Source: Desulfovibrionaceae bacterium (GTDB lineage Bacteria > Desulfobacterota > Desulfovibrionia > Desulfovibrionales > Desulfovibrionaceae). Taken from it: DNA of 64,000 bases. Position 1 is the first letter of the stretch; every line of letters starts with the position of its first letter. Below, piece by piece: positions 27,326 to 36,858 of the stretch. Location: the NCBI GenBank assembly GCA_031082225.1, contig JAVHLG010000009.1, forward strand, positions 19,003-83,002, written 5' to 3'. The notes under the pieces are model-generated. The model saw only the letters and a list, made by a program, of their open reading frames with translations, had not been told where the DNA came from and did no database searches. The translations under genes were made by a program, and so were the position numbers.

Positions 27326-27798
27326 GCGCCCTCCCCGGCCCCGGACAAAAGCTCCCGCAGTTCGTCGCCGGACATGTAGCCCTCGCTGGCATGTATCATC
27401 TCCCCGTCACGGTTGAACACCACCATCTTGGGGATGGAGCCCACGGCGAACAGTCCGGCCACGTCCTCGCCGCCCTGATAGACCGGATAGTTGAAGGGCA
27501 TCTGTTTGACGAACCGGAAGAAATCCCCGGAATTCTGATCCATGGAGATGCCCAAAAGGACCAGATCGCTTTCCGGGATGTCCCGGCGCAGGGTGATGAG
27601 CTCCGGAATCTCCTGCTGGCAGGGTCGGCACCAGGAGGCCCAGAAATTGATGACCACGAATTTTCCCCGGGACTGGCTGATGCGGTCCACCAGTTGTCCG
27701 GCGGTGATGGTCATGTCGTCCCGGGCCAGGGCCGGACCCGGCCAAAGGCAGGCCAGAAAAAGGGAACACGCCGCTAAGGCGCACAGGATGGCGCGCAT
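27322..27798 (-). CDS. TlpA-family periplasmic thiol-disulfide oxidoreductase
   Basis: This 158-residue thioredoxin-like protein has a signal peptide (about residues 1-25, ending GPALA) and the active site WASWCRPC. The cis-proline segment VGSIPKMVVF follows. TlpA/ResA proteins reduce disulfides in the periplasm, often for cytochrome c maturation, which fits a cytochrome-rich anaerobe; the actual substrate is unknown. It lies 48 bases downstream of metH and overlaps argA. Confidence 0.88.
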   Translation of the reverse strand: MRAILCALAACSLFLACLWPGPALARDDMTITAGQLVDRISQSRGKFVVINFWASWCRPCQQEIPELITLRRDIPESDLVLLGISMDQNSGDFFRFVKQMPFNYPVYQGGEDVAGLFAVGSIPKMVVFNRDGEMIHASEGYMSGDELRELLSGAGEGA

Positions 27799-27846
27799 CG
27801 GGATACCTCCGGGAAGCGGCGCAACGTGACGCGCCGGGGAAAAAGC

Positions 27847-30300
27847 CTAGCAGTTTTCCAAAGATTGGCAACCGCGCACCGTGCCCACCAGCCGGGCGGC
27901 CTCGCGTACGGCCCCCACGGCGTCCAGGGAATAGCCGTCCGCGCCGATGGACGCGGCAAAGGCCTCGGTGACCACTGCGCCGCCGATCATGATCCGGGCC
28001 CGGCAGCCCTTTTCGTCACGCAGCCGGACGGTGTCGGACATGCGCACCATGGTGGTGGTCATCAGCGCCGACAGGCCGATGACGTCGGCGTCCCGGGAAA
28101 GGGCCTCGTCCACGATGCGCTCGGCCGGGACGTCCTTGCCCAGGTCCACCACGTCGAACCCGTTGTTGGCCAGCATCAGGCACACGATGTTCTTGCCGAT
28201 GTCGTGGATGTCGCCCTCCACCGTGGCCATGACGATCCGCCCGGCGGACATTCCCTCGTCGGTATCGGATAGAAGGGGTTTCAGGCGTTCAAAGCCGATC
28301 CGCATGGTCTCGGCCGAAAGCAAAAGCTGGGGCAGGAAATATTCCTTGCGTTCGTATTTCTCCCCCACCTCCAGAATTCCCGGAATGAGGTCGCCGTTTA
28401 GTATCTCCGAGGCCGTGCGCCCGGATTCCAGGGCCGCCTCGATCATGCCCGGCAGGGCCGCCTTGTCGCCTTTGACCACGGCCTGGTGCAGGGTCGCGGC
28501 CGGGCCGCCGGAGGTTGCGCCAGACGGGGCGGACCCTGTCGTGGGCGCGGCGGCCGCCGCACCCCCGGAAGGCTTCCACCCGGCGTAAGAGGCAATGAAC
28601 CGACCGGCCTGGGGGTCGCGGGCCAGCAGCACCTCGGCGGCGAAGGCCGCCTCCCGCAGCCGTGCGGAATTGGGGTTGGCGATGACCGCCGCCAGGCCGT
28701 TTGCCATGCACATGGCCAAAAAGGTGGAATTGACCAGCTCCCGGGCCGGCAGGCCAAAGGAGATGTTGGACAGCCCCAGGCAGGTGGGCAGGCCCCAGGC
28801 CTCACGGCAGTGGCGGATGGTCTCGAAGCAGGCCAGGGCCGCCTCGGACTTGGAGGACACGGTCAGGGCCAGGGCGTCCACCATGATCAGATGTTTGGGA
28901 ATGCCCAGGGCCAGGGCCTTGTCCACCAGCCGCTCCACGATGGCCAGCCGCTCGGCGGCCGTGACCGGGAGCTTGCGGCCCTCAAGGGGTAACAGAATAA
29001 ACGGCGCCCCCAGGTGTCGGCATACCGGGCCCAGGGCCTCCATGCGGCCGGGTTCGCCGCTGATGGAGTTGACCAGGGGCGAGCCCGGATAGGTCCACAG
29101 CCCGGAGGTCAGGGCCGCAATGTCGTTGGAGTCCAGGCACAGGGGGGTGTTCGTGCGGCCGACGAGGTCCAGGACCAGCCGGGGCAGGATCTCGGCCTCG
29201 ACCACCATGGGCGCGCCCACGTTGACGTCCAGGATGGCCGCGCCGCATTCGGTCTGTTCGGCGGCCAGGCGCGCGGCCTCGGCCAGCTCCCCGTTTTGCA
29301 GCTCGGCCGTGAGCACGGGCTTGCCCGTGGGATTGATGCGTTCGCCGATGACCGCCAGGGGATGGCTGCCGCCCACGGCCACGGTGCGCGACCGGGAGGT
29401 GACGGCCATGGACGCCGCATCGGCCTCGGGGCGCTGCCAGGGGCGACCGGCCACGGCCCGCGCCAGGGCCGCGATGTGGGCCGGGGTGGTGCCGCAGCAG
29501 CCGCACAAAACCTTGGCCCCGAGTTCCACGAATTTCGCGGTCTCGGCGGCGAACTCCTCCGGGCCCATGGGAAACACGGTGCGGCCGTCCTCCAGGCGGG
29601 GCAGCCCGGCGTTGGGCTTGACCAAAAAGGGCATGGCGGCCCGGGGCAGCCACTGACGCACCACCTCCATCATGCCCGCCGGTCCCAGGCCGCAATTGAC
29701 GCCGATCATATCGACGCCCAGGTTGCGCATGGTATCGGCGAACACCAGGGGCGGCGTCCCGGTCAGGGAGGCCGTGCCCTCGAAGGTCATGCACACGGCC
29801 ACGGGCAGGTCGCAGACCTCGTGGCAGGCCAGGACCATGGCCTTGGCCTCGGCCAGATCGAAATGGGTCTCGGCGATGAGCAGATCCGCCCCGCCCTGGA
29901 CCAGGCCGCGCACCTGCTCGGCAAAGGCGTCCACCAGGTCGCGCAGGGTCAAGGTTCCCATGGGCTTTACGAACTTCCCCGTGGGGCCGATGCTTCCGGC
30001 CACCAGAACCGTGTCGCCGGCGGCCTCCCGGGCGATTTCGGCCATGCGGCGGTTGACGGCCGTCACGTCCGTTCCCGGCGGCAGCTTGAAGCGGGAGCCT
30101 CCGAACGTATTGCTGGTGACGGCGTGGGCCCCGGCGTGGATGTAGTCGAGGTGCGATCTCTTGACGGCCTCGGGGTTGTCCAGGCCGAAAAGTTCGGGGG
30201 ACTGGCCGGGGGGCAGCCCCCGTTGTTGCAGGAGGGTTCCCGTGGCCCCGTCGAAGATGAGGATCTCTTTGGACGCAAGCGCGAGTGCTGCTCTGTTCAT
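27847..30300 (-). CDS. metH: cobalamin-dependent methionine synthase, no reactivation domain
   Basis: This 817-residue MetH has three modules. The homocysteine-binding barrel (about 1-290) has zinc cysteines in GVNCGLGP and CGCCGTTP. The methyltetrahydrofolate-binding barrel (about 305-560) includes VIGERINPTGKP. The cobalamin cap and Rossmann domain (about 600-817) carry the cobalt-ligand motif DIHDIGKN. The C-terminal SAM-binding reactivation domain of E. coli MetH is absent, as in some anaerobes where a separate protein reactivates cob(II)alamin. It is the first gene of a minus-strand run. Confidence 0.93.
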   Translation of the reverse strand: MNRAALALASKEILIFDGATGTLLQQRGLPPGQSPELFGLDNPEAVKRSHLDYIHAGAHAVTSNTFGGSRFKLPPGTDVTAVNRRMAEIAREAAGDTVLVAGSIGPTGKFVKPMGTLTLRDLVDAFAEQVRGLVQGGADLLIAETHFDLAEAKAMVLACHEVCDLPVAVCMTFEGTASLTGTPPLVFADTMRNLGVDMIGVNCGLGPAGMMEVVRQWLPRAAMPFLVKPNAGLPRLEDGRTVFPMGPEEFAAETAKFVELGAKVLCGCCGTTPAHIAALARAVAGRPWQRPEADAASMAVTSRSRTVAVGGSHPLAVIGERINPTGKPVLTAELQNGELAEAARLAAEQTECGAAILDVNVGAPMVVEAEILPRLVLDLVGRTNTPLCLDSNDIAALTSGLWTYPGSPLVNSISGEPGRMEALGPVCRHLGAPFILLPLEGRKLPVTAAERLAIVERLVDKALALGIPKHLIMVDALALTVSSKSEAALACFETIRHCREAWGLPTCLGLSNISFGLPARELVNSTFLAMCMANGLAAVIANPNSARLREAAFAAEVLLARDPQAGRFIASYAGWKPSGGAAAAAPTTGSAPSGATSGGPAATLHQAVVKGDKAALPGMIEAALESGRTASEILNGDLIPGILEVGEKYERKEYFLPQLLLSAETMRIGFERLKPLLSDTDEGMSAGRIVMATVEGDIHDIGKNIVCLMLANNGFDVVDLGKDVPAERIVDEALSRDADVIGLSALMTTTMVRMSDTVRLRDEKGCRARIMIGGAVVTEAFAASIGADGYSLDAVGAVREAARLVGTVRGCQSLENC

Positions 30301-30319
30301 GGGCTGTCCTTGGTCTTAT

Positions 30320-30340
30320 GGCCGACGGACGCCGTCGGCC
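30320..30340 (-). promoter_or_regulatory. hairpin in the metH leader
   Basis: Perfect 9-base arms GGCCGACGG (30320-30328) and CCGTCGGCC (30332-30340) enclose a three-base loop about 20 bases before the metH start. It could influence translation initiation. It does not resemble a cobalamin, SAM or SAH riboswitch that I can recognise. Confidence 0.35.
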
Positions 30341-30400
30341 GCGAGATGGCGCAACCGGCCGACGCCGGAGGCGAAACGCGCTTTCGTCTACTGAAAAACA

Positions 30401-30429
30401 TTGAAAAGGACAAACAAAAACTCTATGCT
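30401..30429 (+). promoter_or_regulatory. sigma-70 promoter of rpoH
   Basis: TTGAAA (30401-30406) and TATGCT (30424-30429) are separated by exactly 17 bases. The rpoH start is about 100 bases downstream. No sigma-32-type promoter was noticed. Confidence 0.65.
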
Positions 30430-30530
30430 CGACCAGTGGCCAAGCCGCCTCTACCCAATGCCCCTGTCCTCCCGGCATTTCCACGGACCAACGGTCTGCT
30501 CGTTTCCGGCGAGCCGTCCTTTTTTTGCCA

Positions 30531-31577
30531 ATGATGAAGACAACACACGAAGATATCGCCGTCGCCCCGTCCGACCCGTCCGTCCTGGCCGATGCAGAGG
30601 CCGAGGAGGAGTTGTCGCTTGAGCCCGACCTTCCGGCCGCTGACGACGATTCCGCCGACGACCTGGAGACCGCCGCCCATCTTCCCGCGCCGCTTGATTT
30701 CAAGCGCACGGGCATGGCCACCCGCGACCCCCTGCAGCTCTACCTGCGCGAGATCAGCAAGTTCCCCATGCTCGGCCCGGACGAGGAATTCGACCTGGCC
30801 CGCAAGGTCCGGGACCAGGGCGACCAGGACGCTGCTTTCCGGCTGGTGTCCTCGCACCTGCGCCTCGTGGTCAAGATCGCCATGGATTTCCAGCGCCGCT
30901 GGATGCAAAACGTCCTGGACCTGATCCAGGAAGGCAACGTGGGGCTCATGCGCGCGGTCACCAAGTACGACCCGGAAAAGGGCATCAAGTTCTCCTATTA
31001 CGCCGCCTACTGGATCAAGGCCTACATCCTCAAATACATCATGGACAACTGGCGGCTGGTCAAGATCGGGACCACCCAGGCCCAACGCAAGCTCTTCTAC
31101 AATCTGAACAAGGAACGCCAGCGCCTCCAGACCCAGGGCTTCGATCCCAGCACCTCGAAACTCTCGGAGAGCCTCAACGTCAGCGAGTCGGACATCCTGG
31201 AGATGGAGCAGCGTTTAAGCGGCAACGACCTGTCCCTGGACGTGTCGCTTGGCGAGGACTCCTCGGCCACGCGCATCGACTTCCTGCCCGCCCTGTCCCC
31301 GGGCATCGAGGAGATGCTGGCCGACGACGAGATCTCGCGCCATCTGGAAAAACATATCGCCACCATCCGGCCCAGCCTCTCGGACAAGGAACGCGACCTG
31401 CTGGAAAACCGCATCCTCTCGGATTCGCCCTTGACGCTGCGGGAAATCGGGGCCAAATACGGCATCACCCGGGAACGGGTGCGCCAGATCGAGTCCAGGC
31501 TTCTGGAAAAGCTCAGGGAGCATCTCACCAGGAAGATCGAAGACTTTTCTGCGGACTGGATCAAAAGCAGCGGATAA
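30531..31577 (+). CDS. rpoH: heat-shock sigma factor RpoH (sigma-32 type)
   Basis: This 348-residue sigma factor carries the RpoH-box-like sequence AQRKLFYNLNKERQRLQTQG. Region 2 is visible in LIQEGNVGLMRAVTKYDPEK and FSYYAAYWIKAYILKYIMDN. Region 4 ends in LREIGAKYGITRERVRQIES. It is about 65 residues longer than E. coli RpoH because of an acidic N-terminal extension (AEAEEELSLEPDLPAADDDS). Starts at 30531 and 30534 are both ATG; the ribosome binding site is weak. A TPR protein follows after 90 bases. Confidence 0.9.
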   Translation: MMKTTHEDIAVAPSDPSVLADAEAEEELSLEPDLPAADDDSADDLETAAHLPAPLDFKRTGMATRDPLQLYLREISKFPMLGPDEEFDLARKVRDQGDQDAAFRLVSSHLRLVVKIAMDFQRRWMQNVLDLIQEGNVGLMRAVTKYDPEKGIKFSYYAAYWIKAYILKYIMDNWRLVKIGTTQAQRKLFYNLNKERQRLQTQGFDPSTSKLSESLNVSESDILEMEQRLSGNDLSLDVSLGEDSSATRIDFLPALSPGIEEMLADDEISRHLEKHIATIRPSLSDKERDLLENRILSDSPLTLREIGAKYGITRERVRQIESRLLEKLREHLTRKIEDFSADWIKSSG

Positions 31578-31667
31578 TTTTTTCTTGTCGCATCACGATC
31601 ATAGCACCGCGCAAGCGGTCTGGGGAGGCTGACCGCAGGCCTCCGGCACCACCAACCCGACACGGCC

Positions 31668-33374
31668 ATGCCGGACGACCCCCGGACCTTCTCCATGCGC
31701 TATCGCTTCCACTTCCTGCTTGTTCTGGCGCTTTTGCCATGCCTGATCAGCAACTCCTGCTCGCCCAAGACGCCCGGCCTGCCCGGCGTCTCGGCCAAGG
31801 AGCTGTCCCAGCGCGCCGCTGCGGACTACTATTACCTCATCTATCAGGATCTGTTGCGCTCCGGCGAACGGGACCAGGCGGCCACCGTCCTGGCCACCCT
31901 GGCCAAACTGACGCCCACGCCCCAGGTGCTGCTCGAGCTGGCCAACCTGTACTGGGGCATCAACCAGCGCGACGCCGCCATCGCGGTCCTGGAAGACGCG
32001 GCGCGCCGCCACCCCGAGGAAAAGCAGATCGCCTTCTATCTGGCCAGCGCCTACCAGATGCAGCGGCGGCGGGACGAGGCCGTGGCCGTGGTTGCCGGTT
32101 ACCTGGCCGCGCATCCGGACGATCTGGACGCCCACCAGGAGATGTCCACCCTGCTCATTGATGCCGGAAAATTCCGCGAGGCCCTCGAATCCCTCAAAAA
32201 AATCGAGGCCTCGGCCCCGTCCCCCACTGTCTCGTTCTACATGGCCAAGGCCCATGTCGGCCTTGGCGACCGCCCGGCGGCCATCGCCGCCCTGCGCCGG
32301 GTTCTCGAGGCCGACCGGACCATGGTGGCCGCCTGGGCCGAACTGGGATTCCTCCAGGAGCAGGAGAAGGACTATCGCGGCGCCGTGGAAAGCTACGCCG
32401 CCATCCTGGAACTCGGCGAGGAAGGCCCCGAGGTCTGGTCGCGACTGGTCAGGCTGCACCTCAGGCTCAAAAGCCCGGCCAAGGCCATGGCCCTCATGGA
32501 CAAGGCCCCCAAAGACAGCGGATTCGTGCTCGAAACGCTTTCCGCGTTCATTGCCGAAGGCTACGCCGCCGAGGCCGGGAAACTCCTGGACCGCCTGGAG
32601 AAGGGCGCCTCGCCGTCGCCCGACATCCTGTTCTACCGGGCCGTGGTGGCCTACGAGGGCGAGAAAAAGCCGGCCAAGGCCATCGGCTACCTGAAACGCG
32701 TTCCCGAGTCCCATCCGCATTACGACAAAAGCCTGGGTTTCCGGATCCAACTGCTGCTGGAGATGGACCGACCCGCCGAGGCCCTGGAACTGGCCAGGGA
32801 GTCGGCAGGGCGTTTTCCGGACAAAAAAGAATTCCGGCTTCTTCACGCCGTCGCCCTGGAGCGCACGGGCGATCCCGACGGCGCAGCGGCGGTCCTGACC
32901 GAGGCTGGCGAGAAATGGGCCGAGGACACGGAGATCCTCTACCGCCTGGGGGTCGTCCTGGAACGACAGGACCGGACGGCCGAGAGCGTCCGGGTCATGG
33001 AGCAGGTCATCGCCCTGGACGGGGAGCACGCCGACGCCCTCAACTTTGTGGGCTACACCCTGGCCGATGACAACCGCGACCTGCCCCGGGCCCTGGAACT
33101 GATCGAAAAGGCCGTGGGCATCGAACCGGACAATCCCTATTTCCTGGATTCCCTGGCCTGGGTCCACTACCGCATGGGCGACCTGGACAAGGCCTGGGAG
33201 ATCATCCGCCAGGCCGTGAGCCAGCCCGTGGGCGATCCGGTGATCTGGGAGCACTACGGCGACATCGCCGCCGCCATGGGGAAAAAGGCCGAGGCTGCGG
33301 AGGCCTACGGCAAGGCCATCGCCGACAATCCCGCCAAGGCGGCGGACATCCGCCGCAAAAAGGACGCCCTATGA
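31668..33374 (+). CDS. exported tetratricopeptide-repeat protein
   Basis: This 568-residue protein is built almost wholly of TPR-type helical repeats, for example NLYWGINQRDAAIAVLEDAA, YRLGVVLERQDRTAESVRVM and WVHYRMGDLDKAWEIIRQAV. The N-terminal hydrophobic segment YRFHFLLVLALLPCLISNSC could be a lipoprotein signal, although the lipobox is poor. The start may be 31668 or the ATG at 31695. Its stop overlaps the LolB-like gene (ATGA), so an envelope role together with that lipoprotein is inferred. Confidence 0.82.
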   Translation: MPDDPRTFSMRYRFHFLLVLALLPCLISNSCSPKTPGLPGVSAKELSQRAAADYYYLIYQDLLRSGERDQAATVLATLAKLTPTPQVLLELANLYWGINQRDAAIAVLEDAARRHPEEKQIAFYLASAYQMQRRRDEAVAVVAGYLAAHPDDLDAHQEMSTLLIDAGKFREALESLKKIEASAPSPTVSFYMAKAHVGLGDRPAAIAALRRVLEADRTMVAAWAELGFLQEQEKDYRGAVESYAAILELGEEGPEVWSRLVRLHLRLKSPAKAMALMDKAPKDSGFVLETLSAFIAEGYAAEAGKLLDRLEKGASPSPDILFYRAVVAYEGEKKPAKAIGYLKRVPESHPHYDKSLGFRIQLLLEMDRPAEALELARESAGRFPDKKEFRLLHAVALERTGDPDGAAAVLTEAGEKWAEDTEILYRLGVVLERQDRTAESVRVMEQVIALDGEHADALNFVGYTLADDNRDLPRALELIEKAVGIEPDNPYFLDSLAWVHYRMGDLDKAWEIIRQAVSQPVGDPVIWEHYGDIAAAMGKKAEAAEAYGKAIADNPAKAADIRRKKDAL

Positions 33375-34198
33375 CCCGTGCCCGCCACGCCCTGGCGATG
33401 TTCGCCGCCCTGCTGCTTCTTGCCGGTTGCGCCGCAAAGACCGCCGTGCCGCCAGGGGACGACCTGTCCCGGACGACCTGGGAGGCCTTCCGCCAGCGGG
33501 AAACGGCCCGGCATGCCGACTGGAAGGGCTTTCGCCTGGACGCGGGCCTGAGCTTCGCCTCCCAGCGCCGCAGCGGACGTCTGAATGTGGCCTTTTACGG
33601 CAACATCGATCTTCCCCTGCGCCTGGACCTGTCCCTGACCATGGGCGGCCCGTATGCCTTCTGGGTCGAAGACGGTTCCGGATTCACGGCCTATTTTCCC
33701 GGCAATCAGAAGGCCTATGCCCACCGCAGCACCCGCGAGGGCCTCTCCCGCCTGGGGCTGCCCCTGCCCTTCGACCTGCGGGAGCTGGCCGCCGTGGCCA
33801 CGGGCCGCTTCGAGGTCCTTATGCCCGAAAAATACGTCTCAGCCAAAAAACGTCCCGAAGGCTACGAATACGCCTTTGCCGCCGGTTCCCGGCTGGGATC
33901 CCTGACCCTTGACTTCGAGGGCAAACCGATACATCTCACCGGGCGGGGAATCGAACCCTGGAAGGTGGCCTTCGAAGACTTCCAGGCCGACGACGCCGGG
34001 GCCGACGACACCGGGGCCGCACAGCCCAGACGCGTGGTCCTGACCACCCCCGGCGGGTCCCAGGTGACGCTTCGCATCAAAAAGCTGGAGGGCCGCGACA
34101 CCCCCTGGCCGGACAGCGCCCTGGCCCTGCCCATACCGCCCGGAACCTCGGTGCGTTCCCTGGAGGCCCAGGGGGAGATCAGCGTCCCGGACCTCTGA
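33371..34198 (+). CDS. LolB-like outer-membrane lipoprotein
   Basis: This 275-residue lipoprotein has a clear signal and lipobox (LLLLAGC, Cys20). The middle shows the beta-rich pattern of LolB-like folds (GRLNVAFYGNIDLPLRLDLS; PYAFWVEDGSGFTAYFPGNQ). LolB receives lipoproteins from LolA and inserts them in the outer membrane; whether this protein does that is uncertain because the family is diverse. It overlaps the upstream TPR gene by four bases. Confidence 0.65.
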   Translation: MTRARHALAMFAALLLLAGCAAKTAVPPGDDLSRTTWEAFRQRETARHADWKGFRLDAGLSFASQRRSGRLNVAFYGNIDLPLRLDLSLTMGGPYAFWVEDGSGFTAYFPGNQKAYAHRSTREGLSRLGLPLPFDLRELAAVATGRFEVLMPEKYVSAKKRPEGYEYAFAAGSRLGSLTLDFEGKPIHLTGRGIEPWKVAFEDFQADDAGADDTGAAQPRRVVLTTPGGSQVTLRIKKLEGRDTPWPDSALALPIPPGTSVRSLEAQGEISVPDL

Positions 34199-34283
34199 GG
34201 CCCGGATTGAACCAGACCTTCGGGCGAAGCGCCGCACGCGCCCGGCCACTCCGGGTAACGCCCGCCACACGTGGAGATTCGCC

Positions 34284-34739
34284 ATGCCGCAGACCGTGAT
34301 CATCGGATCCGACCATGCCGGAGTCCTGCTCAAGAAGCTTCTGGCCGACCACCTCGCCGCCGCCGGCCACCATGTCGTCGATGTCGGCCCGGCCGACGTG
34401 AAAAGCGTGGACTATCCGCTCTACGCGGCCTCGGTCTGCGACGCCGTGCTCACCCAAAACGCCCTGGGCATCCTCATCTGCGGCACGGGCCTGGGCATGT
34501 CCATGACCGCCAACCGCCGCCCCGGCATCCGGGCCGCCCTGTGCGGCAACGAATTCATGGCCCGCATGGCCAGGCTGCACAACGACGCCAACGTCCTGTG
34601 CCTGGGCGAACGGGTCACGGGACAAGGACTGGCCCTGTCCATCGCCGACGCCTTCCTGGCCGCATCCTTCGAGGGCGGACGCCACCAGCGGCGCATCGAC
34701 CTCATGGAAACCTGCCACGGCGGAACCGTTTCCCGATGA
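34284..34739 (+). CDS. rpiB: ribose-5-phosphate isomerase B
   Basis: The enzyme interconverts ribose 5-phosphate and ribulose 5-phosphate. The 151-residue protein has the RpiB hallmarks GSDHAG at the start, GILICGTGLGMSMTANR with the catalytic cysteine, and RLHNDANVLCLGERV. It lies upstream of transketolase, another enzyme of the non-oxidative pentose phosphate pathway, but a terminator-like hairpin separates them. Confidence 0.93.
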   Translation: MPQTVIIGSDHAGVLLKKLLADHLAAAGHHVVDVGPADVKSVDYPLYAASVCDAVLTQNALGILICGTGLGMSMTANRRPGIRAALCGNEFMARMARLHNDANVLCLGERVTGQGLALSIADAFLAASFEGGRHQRRIDLMETCHGGTVSR

Positions 34740-34771
34740 AGGTCAGCCGCCCCCCCCGCCACGCGCCATTC

Positions 34772-34801
34772 AAAACGGCTTTTCCCAAAAAGCCGTTTTT
34801 T
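34772..34801 (+). terminator. terminator of rpiB
   Basis: Arms AAAACGGCTTTT (34772-34783) and AAAAGCCGTTTT (from 34787) form a 12-base stem with a three-base loop, followed by further T residues. Complementary A runs upstream make it possibly bidirectional. Confidence 0.85.
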
Positions 34802-34856
34802 GCGTCGCATACGCCGCGTTTTTTTCCCTCCAACCCGTAGCGCAAGGACCACCATC

Positions 34857-36854
34857 ATGCCTTCTCCCTCCGACCTCGACCATCAGGCGGTCAACGTCAT
34901 CAAGGGCCTGATCATGGACGCCGTTGGCAAGGCCAATTCCGGCCATCCCGGCGGGGCCATGTCCTCGGCAGATATCGCCTACATCCTTTTCTCGGAGTTT
35001 CTCGACGCCGACCCGGACGACACCGCCTGGTTCAACCGCGACCGCTTCGTGCTCTCGGCCGGACACGAGTCCATGCTGCTCTACGCCCTGCTGCTCTTCC
35101 AGGGCGTTTTGACCATGGAGGACATCACCCGCTTCCGCCAGTTCGGCAGCCGCACCCCGGGACATCCCGAGAATTTCCTGACCCCGGGCGTGGAGGCCAC
35201 CACCGGCCCCCTGGGCCAGGGCTTCGCCATGTCCGTGGGCATGGCCGTGGCCGAGGCCATGCTGCGGGCCAGACTCGGGACGGACATCACCGACCACTAC
35301 ACGTTCGTCCTGGCCTCGGACGGCGACATCCAGACCCCGGTGTGCCTGGGCGCGGCCGCCCTGGCCGGACATTTCGAGCTCTCGCGGCTTATCGTGTGCT
35401 ACGACAACAACAAGGTGCAACTGGCCGGTCCCACCAGCCGCTGCGACCGCACGGACCATAAAAAGGTTTTCGAGGGCCTGGGCTGGCGGGTGATCGAAAT
35501 CGACGGCCACGACCACGCCCAGATCCGCGCCGCCCTGACCCAGGCCAAGACCGACGCGGGCAAACCCACCCTGATCATCGGCCACACCACCATCGCCAAG
35601 GGCTCCTGCTCCATGGAGAACAACTGCGACTCCCACGGTTCGCCCTTCTCCCCGGAGGAAATCGCCAAGACCAAGGCCTGCCTGGGACTGCCCGCGGACA
35701 CGCCCTTTTATCTGCCAGCCGACGTCCTGGAACGCTTCCGGGCCCGGCACGGCAGCGTGCGCGCCAAGCGACTGGCCTGGCAGGCGGCCCTGCAAAAGCG
35801 CCTGGACACGGACGCCGCCTTCGAGGATCTGTGGCGGCAGGCCAAGCGCACCCCGGCCAACCGGACCTTTGCCTGGCCCGAATTCGAGCCCGGCGCATCG
35901 GTCGCCACCCGCAAGGCCTGGGGATCGGCCCTTTCGGCGCTCATCGACCAATTGCCCCTCTTCGTGGGCGGCTCGGCCGACCTGGACCCCTCCAACCAGA
36001 CGGCCAAGTTCCGCGACCTGGTGGGCATCTTCGGCCCGGACAACCGGGCCGGGCGCAACCTGTGCTTCGGGGTGCGCGAGTTCCCCATGGGCGCGATCCT
36101 AAACGGCATCGCCCTGCACGGCGGCCTTGTCCCCTTCGGGGCCACCTTCCTGGTCTTTTCCGACTACGAGCGAAACGCCCTGCGCATGTCCGCCCTGCAG
36201 CGCCTGCCGGTGCTGCACGTCTTCACCCACGACTCCTTCTACGTGGGCGAGGACGGCCCCACGCATCAGCCCATCGAGCATGCCAGCTCCCTGCGGCTGA
36301 TCCCCAACATGCTGGTCATGCGCCCGGCCGACGCCCGGGAGACCTGCCTGTGCGTGGAGACGGCGCTGACGCAGGACAGCCGCCCCACCTGCCTGCTCCT
36401 CACCCGCCAGGGCCTGCCCGTGCTGGACGCGGCGCGCTTCCCGGGACTGGCCGAAGGCGTGGCCAGGGGCGGCTACGTGCTGGCCGACGCCCCGGATGGC
36501 GACCCAGGCGGCATCCTCCTGGCCGCAGGCTCCGAGGTCTCGCTGGCCCTGGCCGCGGCCGAGCTTCTGCCCGAATACAGGCTGCGCGTGGTGAGCATGC
36601 CCTGCATGGAGCTTTTCGACGAGCAGCCCAAAGAGTACCGCGACGCCGTACTGCCGCCCGCCGTGACCCGGCGTTTCGCCGTGGAGGCCGGACGTCCGGA
36701 TCTGTGGTGCAAATATGTGGGCAGCCTGGACCGGGTGCATGGCGTCAGCCGCTTCGGGGCCTCAGCCCCGGCCAAGCTTCTGGCCGCCGAATACGGCTTC
36801 ACCCCGGAACACCTGGCCGGTCTGGTGCGCCAGGCCTTCACCGACAAGGAGTAG
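34857..36854 (+). CDS. tkt: transketolase
   Basis: This 665-residue thiamine-diphosphate enzyme transfers two-carbon units in the pentose phosphate pathway. Visible motifs are GKANSGHPGGAMSSADIAY near the N-terminus, the ThDP/metal region ASDGDIQTPVCLGAAALAGH with DNNKVQLAG, and the pyrimidine-domain segment FGVREFPMGAILNGIALHGG. The ATG at 34857 follows AAGGA. It is four bases from glpX, so the two form one operon. Confidence 0.96.
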   Translation: MPSPSDLDHQAVNVIKGLIMDAVGKANSGHPGGAMSSADIAYILFSEFLDADPDDTAWFNRDRFVLSAGHESMLLYALLLFQGVLTMEDITRFRQFGSRTPGHPENFLTPGVEATTGPLGQGFAMSVGMAVAEAMLRARLGTDITDHYTFVLASDGDIQTPVCLGAAALAGHFELSRLIVCYDNNKVQLAGPTSRCDRTDHKKVFEGLGWRVIEIDGHDHAQIRAALTQAKTDAGKPTLIIGHTTIAKGSCSMENNCDSHGSPFSPEEIAKTKACLGLPADTPFYLPADVLERFRARHGSVRAKRLAWQAALQKRLDTDAAFEDLWRQAKRTPANRTFAWPEFEPGASVATRKAWGSALSALIDQLPLFVGGSADLDPSNQTAKFRDLVGIFGPDNRAGRNLCFGVREFPMGAILNGIALHGGLVPFGATFLVFSDYERNALRMSALQRLPVLHVFTHDSFYVGEDGPTHQPIEHASSLRLIPNMLVMRPADARETCLCVETALTQDSRPTCLLLTRQGLPVLDAARFPGLAEGVARGGYVLADAPDGDPGGILLAAGSEVSLALAAAELLPEYRLRVVSMPCMELFDEQPKEYRDAVLPPAVTRRFAVEAGRPDLWCKYVGSLDRVHGVSRFGASAPAKLLAAEYGFTPEHLAGLVRQAFTDKE

Positions 36855-36858
36855 CCCC

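Noticed and set aside
30301..30400. Cobalamin, SAM or SAH riboswitch before metH
   Set aside because: Only about 100 bases with one simple hairpin are available, and none of the conserved riboswitch motifs were found.
28982..30721. 579-codon minus-strand frame overlapping metH and rpoH
   Set aside because: It overlaps two recognisable genes and has the Arg/Gly/Pro-rich composition of an off-frame reading.
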